Assembly: GCF_004340525.1 (NCBI RefSeq)
Contig: NZ_SLWX01000003.1
Coordinates: 326,206 to 390,205, forward strand
From: Chromatocurvus halotolerans
GTDB taxonomy: Bacteria > Pseudomonadota > Gammaproteobacteria > Pseudomonadales > Halieaceae
DNA: 64,000 nucleotides
Reading direction: 5' to 3'
A program made the translations under genes and the position numbers. This document shows positions 1 to 7,622 of this stretch, piece by piece (the stretch's first letter is position 1; the number at the start of each line of letters is the position of its first letter). A model generated the notes under the pieces. That model ran no database searches, had not been told where the DNA came from, and was given only the letters and a program-made list of their open reading frames with translations.

Positions 1-107
1 GCCGCCAGGCTGGTTCCTGACAGAATGGCGGATAGCGGATGTCCCTGGCGTCGAACGAGATCGACCAGAATCAGGGCGTACTGTGCAGGCGTGCTGGCGC
101 GGGACAT
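1..107 (-). CDS. AraC-family transcriptional regulator, N-terminal fragment cut by window edge
   Basis: Reading the minus strand from an ATG at 107-105 gives 35 uninterrupted codons to the window edge, beginning MSRASTPAQYALILVDLVRR. This pattern (a short polar start, then YALxLVDLVxxxG and a leucine/serine/glycine stretch) resembles the start of AraC-type regulators with an arabinose-binding-like N-terminal domain; the HTH domain would lie outside the window. The gene diverges from the diiron protein at 217, with about 110 bases of shared upstream DNA, so it may control that gene. The family call rests on a short piece and is tentative. Confidence 0.5.
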   Translation of the reverse strand, partial: MSRASTPAQYALILVDLVRRQGHPLSAILSGTSLA

Positions 108-216
108 GTCCCATTTGGCCATAAATGACTGCATATTGACAAGACTTCACCTTGTTGCCCTGACGGGCGAGGCGCATAGTCAATCGTCGAACAATGCCAT
201 AACAGGAGACAAGGCC

Positions 217-1407
217 ATGAAAATCCAGTGGGAAGACCAGGCGCCGCGCAAGATCCAGCACTTTGCCGGGGCGGATTACCCGAAGGAGAATCCCGATCTT
301 GAGGATCTGCTGACCAGTGATCAGGTGGATTATATTGCCGAGATCTTCCAGACGCCTCTGACCGGCTCCTACAACTGGGATTACACCGTACAGGACAATC
401 GCATCAAGAAGCTGTACGACCTCGGCAAGCAGCTGAACTGGGACCCGGAAATGGACATCGACTGGGATCGCCCCTGGCCGGAGGAGCACCAGTCCCCGGA
501 GCTGATGAACCTGCACGAGTATCCGCCTTATCTCGCCATGGATCAGAAGACCCGCGATGAATTCTGGCTGCACATGAATGCCTGGAGCCTGTCCCAGTTC
601 CTGCACGGCGAACAGGGCGCGCTACTGGTGGCATCCCAGCTGTGCTCCTGTGCGCCAACGCTGAATGCGAAGCTGTATGCGGCGTCCCAGACCTTCGATG
701 AGGCGCGTCACGTCGAGGTGTTCAACAAGTACCTGCAGAAGCGCATCGGCGTGATGTACCCCATCAACACGCATCTTAAGAGCATTATTGACAAGATTCT
801 CACCGATCCACGCTGGGACATGAAGTTCATCGGCATGCAGATCGTGATCGAGGGCCTGGCGCTGTCGGCATTCAACACCACGCGGGAGACCACGCCGGAC
901 CCCGTCCTCAAGGACGTCGTGTATCTGGTCACCCGGGACGAGGCGCGCCACGTGACTTTCGGCGTGAATTACCTGGAGGAGTTCGTCAAGACGCTGACGG
1001 ATGAGGAGCGAGAGGAGCGCGCTCAGTTTGCCTATGAGGCCTGTGTGGTCAGCCGCGAGCGGCTGGTGGCAACCGACGTGTTCCAGCACTTCGGCTGGGA
1101 CGTTGAGGAAGCGCGCAAGCAGGTTCTCGAGGGGTTTGTCATGTCGACCTTCCGCAACCTGCTGTTCCAGCGCGTGATTCCCAATCTGAACCGCATCGGT
1201 CTGCTCACGGATCGCATACGGCCGAAGTTCGAGGAGCTGGGCATTCTCGAATTCGAGAATCTGGCAACCGATGGCGATATCGACTGGACGGCTCTGGAGC
1301 GCCCGCTGGATACCGCCGAAGCGCAGTCCCACGAGCAGAGCATGCTCGCGGCGTTTGCCGATGCGCATGCGGCGGACCAGGAAAAGAAGGCGGTTGCCCA
1401 GGGCTGA
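217..1407 (+). CDS. Ferritin-like diiron protein, probable oxygenase/oxidase
   Basis: A 396-residue soluble protein with the six ligands expected of a ferritin-like diiron four-helix bundle: Glu132 (in HGEQ), Glu162 and His165 (DEARH), Glu212 (in VIEGLAL), and Glu242 and His245 (a second DEARH). The repeated D-E-A-R-H pair is characteristic of ribonucleotide-reductase-R2-like and fatty-acid-hydroxylase-like diiron enzymes, so an O2-dependent oxidation is likely; the substrate cannot be told. The open frame extends upstream to 25, but ATG 217 is preferred because AACAGGAGAC precedes it and the protein begins with a conserved-looking MKIQWEDQ. It diverges from a probable AraC-type regulator. 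Confidence 0.75.
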   Translation: MKIQWEDQAPRKIQHFAGADYPKENPDLEDLLTSDQVDYIAEIFQTPLTGSYNWDYTVQDNRIKKLYDLGKQLNWDPEMDIDWDRPWPEEHQSPELMNLHEYPPYLAMDQKTRDEFWLHMNAWSLSQFLHGEQGALLVASQLCSCAPTLNAKLYAASQTFDEARHVEVFNKYLQKRIGVMYPINTHLKSIIDKILTDPRWDMKFIGMQIVIEGLALSAFNTTRETTPDPVLKDVVYLVTRDEARHVTFGVNYLEEFVKTLTDEEREERAQFAYEACVVSRERLVATDVFQHFGWDVEEARKQVLEGFVMSTFRNLLFQRVIPNLNRIGLLTDRIRPKFEELGILEFENLATDGDIDWTALERPLDTAEAQSHEQSMLAAFADAHAADQEKKAVAQG

Positions 1408-1419
1408 AAGGGCGCCGTC

Positions 1420-2214
1420 TCACTCCCGGCGGATTTTTTCCTCGAAGAAGCTGTAGCCGATAGTCTCGGGAATCTGTACGAAGGTCTCGTTGCCGCGCTT
1501 GACCAGGCGCGGGGCCACCGTGATGACAGGCGCTTCGGCTGCCATCTGCAGGTGCTCCGCCGGGGCGCGGTTACCGCACAGACGGTGCAGTATGGCGCGG
1601 GTCGGGAAGAGCATTCTGTAGCGCCCCTGTGTACTCCCCGTGATCGCATCCTCGGGACGGATCCATACAGACGCTACCGATTCCCTGCCATCGTGCGTGT
1701 CTTCCTGCGAACTGGGTGCCTCGGCGAGGAAAAACTGCGTGTCAAAACGTCGTGGCATGACGTCTGGCGTTATCCAGTGCGCGAAGTGCACCAGGTCGCC
1801 TAACGCCGGTCGCAGAGATTCCCGGTAAAGCAATTCCTGAAAGTTCTGTTCACCGCGGTTCAGCCGCCGCCGGTCTTCATCCAGTCTGCGAAGCCATTCG
1901 CCACTGACCCGTTCACGGCAGCCGGGCAGGCGCGCCAGCATCAACCCGCATTCTTCGAAGGTTTCGCGAATTGCCGCAATCTTTGCCGCCCGGAGCGGAT
2001 CGTCAATATCCGGGTCATCAATTGCCGCAGTGAGTGCGGACTCGCTGTCCTGGGGTTCCAGTTTACCGCCGGGAAACACCAGCGCCCCGCCGGCAAACGC
2101 CATGTCGCTGTGGCGAACCTGCATGAGAACTTCCGTGTCCTGCCCTGCGGCGCGCAGCAGAATGAGCGTTGCAGCAGGTTCCGGCGTGGCCTTGGGGGAG
2201 CTGCTCTCGGTCAT
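1420..2214 (-). CDS. Nudix hydrolase, NUDT19-like
   Basis: A 264-residue protein with a split Nudix box: GGKLEP near residue 50, an insertion of about 20 residues, then RETFEECGLML, giving the G-x5-E ... R-E-x2-E-E-x-G pattern that binds the metal and diphosphate. The insertion inside the box is a feature of the NUDT19/RP2p branch, whose characterised members cleave CoA-type substrates, so acyl-CoA or CoA diphosphate hydrolysis is the best guess. It is convergent with the ferritin-like gene (12 bases apart) and lies downstream of rpsT, separated from it by a terminator. Confidence 0.8.
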   Translation of the reverse strand: MTESSSPKATPEPAATLILLRAAGQDTEVLMQVRHSDMAFAGGALVFPGGKLEPQDSESALTAAIDDPDIDDPLRAAKIAAIRETFEECGLMLARLPGCRERVSGEWLRRLDEDRRRLNRGEQNFQELLYRESLRPALGDLVHFAHWITPDVMPRRFDTQFFLAEAPSSQEDTHDGRESVASVWIRPEDAITGSTQGRYRMLFPTRAILHRLCGNRAPAEHLQMAAEAPVITVAPRLVKRGNETFVQIPETIGYSFFEEKIRRE

Positions 2215-2260
2215 GAGCGGAGTTGCGCGGGAGATGTGGTGAGGGCTGTCGGCATCTGAA

Positions 2261-2298
2261 AAGAAAAAGGCCAGTCATCCCAGGAATAACCGGCCTTT
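2261..2298 (-). terminator. Rho-independent terminator of rpsT
   Basis: On the minus strand an AAAGGCC ... GGCCTTT stem (arms 2292-2298 and 2266-2272) is followed by TTTTTCTT. It sits about 100 bases after the rpsT stop and upstream of the Nudix gene start, so it should end the rpsT transcript. Confidence 0.75.
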
Positions 2299-2396
2299 CT
2301 CAAGCGCTGTAAGGGCTGTTGCGGGGCGATTCCTGGCGCCCTTCCGGCGCTGTTCCATCTGCGCACGGCTGCGCGGTGGAAGCTGGCCCCGGCCGA

Positions 2397-2663
2397 TCAG
2401 GCGGCGAGTTTCTTGACCTGCGCGTTCAGCCGGCTTTTGTGTCGTGCGGCCTTGTTCTTGTGGATGATGCCCTTGTCGGCCATGCGGTCGATGACCGGAA
2501 CCGCCTTGTCATAGGCGGCACGCGCCTGCTCGGCGTTGCCTTCCTTGATGGCGGCAATGACGCGCTTGATCTGAGTGCGCACCAGCGAACGGAGACTGGC
2601 GTTGTGCAGGCGGCGCTTGTCGTTCTGACGGGCACGCTTTCTGGCCTGGGGAGAATTTGCCAC
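2397..2663 (-). CDS. rpsT: 30S ribosomal protein S20
   Basis: An 88-residue, strongly basic protein beginning [18 protein letters not shown], the signature start of S20, which binds 16S rRNA in the body of the small subunit. Length matches the family (87-90 residues). It is a single-gene transcription unit with a clear sigma70 promoter upstream (2702-2730) and a terminator downstream (2261-2298). Confidence 0.97.
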   Translation of the reverse strand: MANSPQARKRARQNDKRRLHNASLRSLVRTQIKRVIAAIKEGNAEQARAAYDKAVPVIDRMADKGIIHKNKAARHKSRLNAQVKKLAA

Positions 2664-2701
2664 GGTTAAGCCTCGATAACTATCAAAAAATGGGAGCGCG
2701 G

Positions 2702-2730
2702 ATTATTCACATAGCAGGTATCATTGTCAA
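2702..2730 (-). promoter_or_regulatory. Sigma70 promoter of rpsT
   Basis: On the minus strand TTGACA (2730-2725) and AATAAT (2707-2702) are separated by exactly 17 bases. The -10 lies about 39 bases before the rpsT start codon. The 14-bp tandem repeats begin immediately upstream of the -35. Confidence 0.75.
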
Positions 2731-2736
2731 CCAGTG

Positions 2737-2820
2737 TGGCCCGCATAGGGTGGCCCGCATAGGGTGGCCCGCATAGGGTGGCCCGCATAGGGTGGCCCGC
2801 ACAGGGTGGCACGCATAGGG
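2737..2820. repeat. 14-bp tandem repeat, six copies
   Basis: TGGCCCGCATAGGG is repeated head to tail at 2737, 2751, 2765, 2779, 2793 and 2807. The first four copies are identical; copy five has C for T in GCAT, and copy six has A for C in GGCCC; a partial seventh follows. The unit length is not a multiple of three and the array lies between the rpsT promoter and the phosphatase gene, so it is not coding. Confidence 0.95.
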
Positions 2821-2895
2821 TGGCCGTGCATCAGCGTGGCGCGAGCCGCGGTCCATCCGGGTTCGCACCATCGAAGATTCGGGGGAGATTTTCCA

Positions 2896-3909
2896 ATGTC
2901 ATTGCTGACCGATACCGTGCATGCCTGGCGGAGCGCCGACGGCATGCACCACCTGGCCTGGGATCTGGCAGATGCCGACGTGCGGGTCGACGTGGAGGTG
3001 CTGACCACCGCCGACCGGGCAGACCTGACACGTCACGCCGGTGGTGTCCATCGCGCATGCGCCAGCATTGCCGGGCTGTGTCCGCTGACGCGTCACCGTT
3101 TCCGGGTGAGTGATGATCGCGGCACGGTTGTCGACGTTGCTGCACGTGGCATGGGCCTGGAGGGTGCCGACAACTTCCGGGATTTCGGCGGTTATCCCAC
3201 GCAGTCCGGCGGTGCCGTGGGCTGGGGGCATCTTTACCGCTCCGGTAATCTGTCGGCGCTCTCACCGACCGATATCGACTATGTGGCACGCCTGGATATC
3301 GACCTGGTATGTGATTTTCGCCGTGAGGATGAGCAGCGCAGGGATCCCAGCCGGCTGCCGTCGTCCGATCGGCAACCGCGGCTGCTCAGTCTGCCGATTA
3401 CTCCCGGCAGCCAGGCCAGTGCACTCTATGGAGATGCCACATCACTGGACGGCCGGGATGCGATGTTTGCCTTCATGGTCGATATCAACCGGGAGTTCGT
3501 GCGCGCCCAGAGCGATCGCTTCGGGCAGATGTTCGCGGCAATTCTCGAGCAGCGACCGAGGGGCCTGATTCTGCACTGTGCGGCGGGCAAGGATCGCACG
3601 GGCTTTGCCGCGGCGCTGATTCTGTCCGCTCTCGGCGTGTCCCGGGAACGCGTCCTGCATGACTATCTGCTTACCCGGCATTATTTTGATCCATGGCGGG
3701 AGATCCCCAGGGTGCGGGCAAAATACCCCGTCGACCATCTCGACGATGACGCGTTACTGCCGATGCTGGGGGTGGATGAGGCCTATCTTGGCGCCGCCTA
3801 TGCCGCGATCGCAGAGGACTACGGCAGCATGGACGCGTATCTCGAACAGTGTCTGGGCGTGGGAGATGCCGAGCGCAGAGCGCTGGCTGGGCTGTACCTT
3901 GAGAGCTGA
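2896..3909 (+). CDS. Tyrosine/dual-specificity protein phosphatase (Y_phosphatase3 type)
   Basis: A 337-residue protein. Residues around 228-236 read CAAGKDRTG, the C-x5-R phosphate loop of cysteine phosphatases, with Cys228 as nucleophile and Arg234 as the phosphate-binding residue. The preceding NFRDFGGY and YRSGNLSALS segments are hallmarks of the bacterial Y_phosphatase3 (MptpB/LipA-like) family. About 80 residues at the N-terminus form an extra domain. ATG 2896 is chosen because GGGGGAGA lies just upstream; an in-frame ATG at 2806 falls inside the tandem repeat. Substrate unknown; members act on phosphotyrosine or phosphoinositides. Confidence 0.85.
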   Translation: MSLLTDTVHAWRSADGMHHLAWDLADADVRVDVEVLTTADRADLTRHAGGVHRACASIAGLCPLTRHRFRVSDDRGTVVDVAARGMGLEGADNFRDFGGYPTQSGGAVGWGHLYRSGNLSALSPTDIDYVARLDIDLVCDFRREDEQRRDPSRLPSSDRQPRLLSLPITPGSQASALYGDATSLDGRDAMFAFMVDINREFVRAQSDRFGQMFAAILEQRPRGLILHCAAGKDRTGFAAALILSALGVSRERVLHDYLLTRHYFDPWREIPRVRAKYPVDHLDDDALLPMLGVDEAYLGAAYAAIAEDYGSMDAYLEQCLGVGDAERRALAGLYLES

Positions 3910-3914
3910 CCGCG

Positions 3915-4139
3915 TCAGAGAGCGGCCCAGATCATGACCAGGCCGGCGGCAGCGACCAACAGGCTCTGGCCTGCTTTGTCGAGGCGGAACAGTCCGTAGA
4001 GGTAGGCGAGCGGTGGCAGCAGCAGGGCAAACAGGCCCCAGGCATAGTCTTCTGTCCAGGCGACGATCAGTAACAGAATCCAGCTGACGAACAGGGTCGC
4101 CAGGCCGAATGTCAGCAATACAGCATTCCCGGAATCCAT
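3915..4139 (-). CDS. Small inner-membrane protein, function unknown
   Basis: A 74-residue hydrophobic protein with three predicted membrane segments (about residues 8-26, 33-51 and 56-74) and almost no loops; LLPPLAYLYGLFRLDKAG links the last two. The sequence resembles small uncharacterised membrane proteins but no function is recognised. It is convergent with the phosphatase gene, ending five bases from it. The clean hydrophobic pattern and ATG start support a real gene. Confidence 0.6.
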   Translation of the reverse strand: MDSGNAVLLTFGLATLFVSWILLLIVAWTEDYAWGLFALLLPPLAYLYGLFRLDKAGQSLLVAAAGLVMIWAAL

Positions 4140-4293
4140 GCATCCTCCACGATGTCAGTTCTGGACAAAAAGCCGACGCAACTCTACCAGATTCCCGCCT
4201 CCAGGCCAGCGTTTTTGCCGGCAGGACAGTATTGGCGGATGACGCAATCGGTGAATTTGGGTAAGGTGAGGCGCTTTTTTCAAGGAGATGCGG

Positions 4294-5460
4294 GTGAGCG
4301 ACCCCTACGCAGATATACGGCCTTACGGCGATGACGAAGTGGCTGACGTGCTGGCTCGCCTGTTGTCTGACCGGGAGATGCTGCAGGCAGTCGCCACGTT
4401 CCGCTTCGGCCTCCTGGCGCGGGCCCTGCCATTTGTGCTGCACCCCGCTGTGCGCTGGTACCTCATGCGGCAGGTGCGCGATATACACTCGGTGACGGAT
4501 CTGCAGTCGGTAATGCGTCACTACATGGATAGGATGATCGAGTCGACCACGGCCGGCTTTACCGTCTCCGGACTCGGGCAGCTGGATCCGGAGGTGCCTT
4601 ATCTTTTTATCAGCAATCATCGCGATATCGCCATGGACCCGGCGTTTACCAATTATGCGCTGCATTGCGAGGGGCGGGAGACCGTGCGCATTGCCATTGG
4701 CGACAATCTGCTGACGAAACCCTGGGTCTCGGATCTCATGCGCCTGAACAAGAGTTTCATCGTCCGCCGTTCAGCCAGTGGACCGCGGGAGCTGTTGACA
4801 CGCTCCCGCCATCTCTCGGACTACATTCGCTATTCTCTCAAGGACGAGCGCGCCCCCATCTGGATTGCCCAGCGCGAGGGACGTGCCAAGGATGGTCTCG
4901 ACCGCACGGAGCCGGCAATCATCAAGATGCTCACGCTGGGGCGAGACAAGGCCACCGAGAGTTTTTCCGACTACGTGGCTGCACTGAACATTGTCCCGGT
5001 GTCCATTTCCTACGAACTGGATCCCTGCGATGCCCTCAAGGCCAACGAGGTGTGGCAGCGGCGTGAGCGCGGTGATTACGCCAAGGGTGCACAGGAGGAT
5101 GTCGCCTCCATCGGCATGGGAATATCCGGACACAAGGGGCGGGTTCACGTGAGTTTCGGTACACCGCTCGGCGCTGGCTTTACCACTCCCGCCGAGGTCG
5201 CACGGGAAATCGATCGCCAGGTCATCGGCAACTACTGTCTCCACCCCTCCAATTTACAGGCCTACCACATGCTGGGAGGCAGCCCGGACGATGCTCGCGG
5301 GTTGCATCAGGAGTCGGGCTCGGTATCGGAGGCGGCATTTGCCGCTCGTATCGAAGCGATTCCCGATGCGCAGCAGGCCGATGCGCTTGCCCTCTACGCC
5401 AATGCAGTGCGCAGCAAGATTCTGTTGCGCGATCTCGGCAGCCCCGACCTTGCTGGCTGA
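4294..5460 (+). CDS. Phospholipid/glycerol acyltransferase family protein
   Basis: A 388-residue protein with a PlsC-like acyltransferase domain in its central part: SNHRDIAMDP is the substrate-binding/catalytic H-x-D type motif and AQREGRAKDG corresponds to the E-G-R phosphate-binding block. The spacing of the first motif differs slightly from classical NHx4D, so it belongs to a divergent subgroup, probably acylating a lysophospholipid or glycerol phosphate at the inner membrane. GTG 4294 is chosen because AAGGAG (4282-4287) is well spaced from it; ATG 4288 is only one base from that site. The 3' end overlaps dinG. Confidence 0.75.
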   Translation: MSDPYADIRPYGDDEVADVLARLLSDREMLQAVATFRFGLLARALPFVLHPAVRWYLMRQVRDIHSVTDLQSVMRHYMDRMIESTTAGFTVSGLGQLDPEVPYLFISNHRDIAMDPAFTNYALHCEGRETVRIAIGDNLLTKPWVSDLMRLNKSFIVRRSASGPRELLTRSRHLSDYIRYSLKDERAPIWIAQREGRAKDGLDRTEPAIIKMLTLGRDKATESFSDYVAALNIVPVSISYELDPCDALKANEVWQRRERGDYAKGAQEDVASIGMGISGHKGRVHVSFGTPLGAGFTTPAEVAREIDRQVIGNYCLHPSNLQAYHMLGGSPDDARGLHQESGSVSEAAFAARIEAIPDAQQADALALYANAVRSKILLRDLGSPDLAG

Positions 5461-7603
5461 CGAGGTCAAGGACACAATCCGCGAGGCCTACAACGCGGTG
5501 ATCGCGGCCCGCGGTCTTGTGCCGCGCTGGGGCCAGCGGCAGATGATTGCCGAAATCGCGCGAACGCTCGGCCGGATCCCCGAGGCCGGTGAGTCAACTT
5601 CCGAAGGGCCGGCAATCTGCGTGGTCGAGGCGGGCACGGGTACCGGCAAGACCATTGCCTATTCGCTGGCGGCCATTCCTCTGGCCAGGGCACGGCGCAA
5701 GCGGCTGGTAGTGGCCACGGCCACGGTCGCCCTTCAGGAGCAGTTCATCAACAAGGACCTGCCGGATATCCGCGTGAGCAGCGGCCTGGAGTTCAGCGTG
5801 GCGCTGGCCAAGGGTCGTCGTCGCTATGTCTGCCTGAGCAAGCTGGATCGCCATCTCGAGCAGCGGGAGACGTCACAGGCGAGCATACCCCTATATCCGG
5901 ATGAAATGCCTGCGGCGGCCATACAGAATGCACTGCCGGTTTACGAGGAAATGGTAGAAGCGCTCGCTCGAGGTGATTGGGACGGTGACCGCGATAACTG
6001 GTCGGGCCAGGCGTCAGACGAGCTATGGCTGAGTGTCACCACGGACCACAGCCAATGCACGGGCAGACGCTGTCCAAATGTCGGCCAGTGCAGTTTCTTT
6101 CGCGCCAGGGATGCGCTGGAGAGTGCCGACATCATTGTCAGCAACCACGACCTGGTGCTGTCGGATCTGGCGCTCGGTGGCGGCGTTATACTGCCGGCCC
6201 CCGAGGACGTGATCTATATCTTCGATGAGGGGCACCACCTGCCGGACAAGGCGCTCAATCATTTTTCCTCCTTCTGTCGCCTGCACAGCACCCGGCAATG
6301 GCTGCAGGACAGCGGCAAGAGCCTGGCTCAGGCGAGCACCTCGCTGGCGCAAATGACAGGCCTCGAGCGCGCTGTTGCCGCGATGCCGGAAGACATGGCG
6401 GAGTTGTCGCGGTCGCTGCAGGTGCTCGAGGAACAGCTATCGGAGCTGGCCCCCGGGGAAGCCACCAGTGGCGGGCGCGACAGCGATCGCTGGCGCTTCC
6501 CCAACGGGCATGTGCCGGCGCCACTGCAGACACTCGCTTCAGGTCTTGCGGGCGGATTTGGCAGGCTGGCAGAGACGCTGGCGCGCATCGAGGCGCGGCT
6601 GGAGGATGCCGTGGAGGAGGGCGACAGCGGCTTCGATCGAGCGGAACTGGAAGACTGGCATCTGGCAGTAGCCGGCATACGCGGGCGCTGTGAATCCGCG
6701 CTCGCGCTGTGGCAGGACTATGCGGTTTCCGGCAAGGAGGAAGAGCCGCCGCGGGCGCGCTGGATGAATCGCGTGCCGGTCGGTGGGCAGGAAGGCTACG
6801 AACTCTGCTGCAGTCCCATTCTTGCCAACGACATCCTCACCGAGCATCTCTGGTCGCGCGCCGCGGGCGTTGTGGTTACCTCCGCGACCATTACCGCACT
6901 GAATCGCTTTGACCGCTTCATCCAGCGCTCGGGCGTGCCAGAGGATGCGGTGTTCAAGGTCGTCGCCAGCCCCTTCGATTACGCCAATGCGACGTTTGCA
7001 GTACCGGCCATGCAGTCGGATGCGGGCGATGCCGAGGCGCACACGGCAGAGCTGGTTACACTGCTGCCTGCGCTTCTCGCGGACAACGCTGCAGCGCTGG
7101 TCCTCTTCGGCTCCCGTCGTCAGATGCAGGCGGTGGTGGCAGGCATCGCAGGGGGCCTTGGCGAACGGCTGCTGGTGCAGGACGACTACAGCAAACAGGA
7201 AATACTGCGCCGCCACCGGGAGGCGGTGGATGCGGGGCGTGGCAGCGTGATCTTTGGCCTTGCCAGCTTTGCCGAGGGGGTGGATCTCCCCGGGGGTTAC
7301 TGCAGGCACGTGGTGATCGCAAAGATTCCCTTTGCCGTTCCCGACAGCCCGCTGGAGGCGGCACTGGCTGAATGGATAGACAGTCGGGGAGGCAATGCCT
7401 TCATGGAGATCAGCGTGCCCGACGCGGCGCTGCGTCTGGTGCAGGCCAGCGGGCGGCTGCTGCGCACGGAAAATGACAGTGGCCGCGTGACCCTGTGCGA
7501 CCGGCGGATTCTTACCCGTCGCTACGGGCGGGAGATTCTCGATTCACTGCCGCCGTTCCGGCGTGAGCTGGGCCCAGCGGGGTCAGGTCCGGCCCGGACC
7601 TGA
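5450..7603 (+). CDS. dinG: ATP-dependent DNA helicase DinG
   Basis: A superfamily 2, XPD-like helicase carrying a 4Fe-4S cluster. Visible features in order: Q-motif RWGQRQMIAEIA, Walker A EAGTGTGKT, four cluster cysteines (RRYVC, HSQC, RRC, GQC), the DEGHH box, and C-terminal helicase motifs including GLASFAEGVDLPG and QASGRLLR. The family unwinds 5'-3' at R-loops and damaged forks. Starting at TTG 5450, eleven bases inside the upstream gene, gives 717 residues, matching E. coli DinG (716) and its N-terminus; no ATG fits as well. The start codon is inferred from homology. The stop lies in a long inverted repeat. Confidence 0.9.
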   Translation: MLADEVKDTIREAYNAVIAARGLVPRWGQRQMIAEIARTLGRIPEAGESTSEGPAICVVEAGTGTGKTIAYSLAAIPLARARRKRLVVATATVALQEQFINKDLPDIRVSSGLEFSVALAKGRRRYVCLSKLDRHLEQRETSQASIPLYPDEMPAAAIQNALPVYEEMVEALARGDWDGDRDNWSGQASDELWLSVTTDHSQCTGRRCPNVGQCSFFRARDALESADIIVSNHDLVLSDLALGGGVILPAPEDVIYIFDEGHHLPDKALNHFSSFCRLHSTRQWLQDSGKSLAQASTSLAQMTGLERAVAAMPEDMAELSRSLQVLEEQLSELAPGEATSGGRDSDRWRFPNGHVPAPLQTLASGLAGGFGRLAETLARIEARLEDAVEEGDSGFDRAELEDWHLAVAGIRGRCESALALWQDYAVSGKEEEPPRARWMNRVPVGGQEGYELCCSPILANDILTEHLWSRAAGVVVTSATITALNRFDRFIQRSGVPEDAVFKVVASPFDYANATFAVPAMQSDAGDAEAHTAELVTLLPALLADNAAALVLFGSRRQMQAVVAGIAGGLGERLLVQDDYSKQEILRRHREAVDAGRGSVIFGLASFAEGVDLPGGYCRHVVIAKIPFAVPDSPLEAALAEWIDSRGGNAFMEISVPDAALRLVQASGRLLRTENDSGRVTLCDRRILTRRYGREILDSLPPFRRELGPAGSGPART

Positions 7604-7613
7604 CCCCGCTGGG
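7573..7613. terminator. Perfect 20-bp inverted repeat at the dinG/TonB-receptor junction
   Basis: The arms 7573-7592 (CCCAGCGGGGTCAGGTCCGG) and 7594-7613 are exact reverse complements with one base between them. The repeat contains the dinG stop codon and ends ten bases from the stop of the convergent receptor gene. It may act as a two-way terminator, although no T-run follows on either strand. Confidence 0.6.
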
Positions 7614-7622
7614 AGGCAGGGT

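Noticed and set aside
136..141. TTGACA as a -35 box for the ferritin-like gene
   Set aside because: No acceptable -10 hexamer at 16-18 bases downstream.
25..216. Upstream extension of the ferritin-like protein to the first in-frame ATG
   Set aside because: The extra 64 residues overlap the divergent regulator and promoter region, and a good ribosome-binding site precedes ATG 217.
2737..2820. Considered as a CRISPR-like array
   Set aside because: Units are contiguous 14-mers with no spacers and no cas genes nearby.
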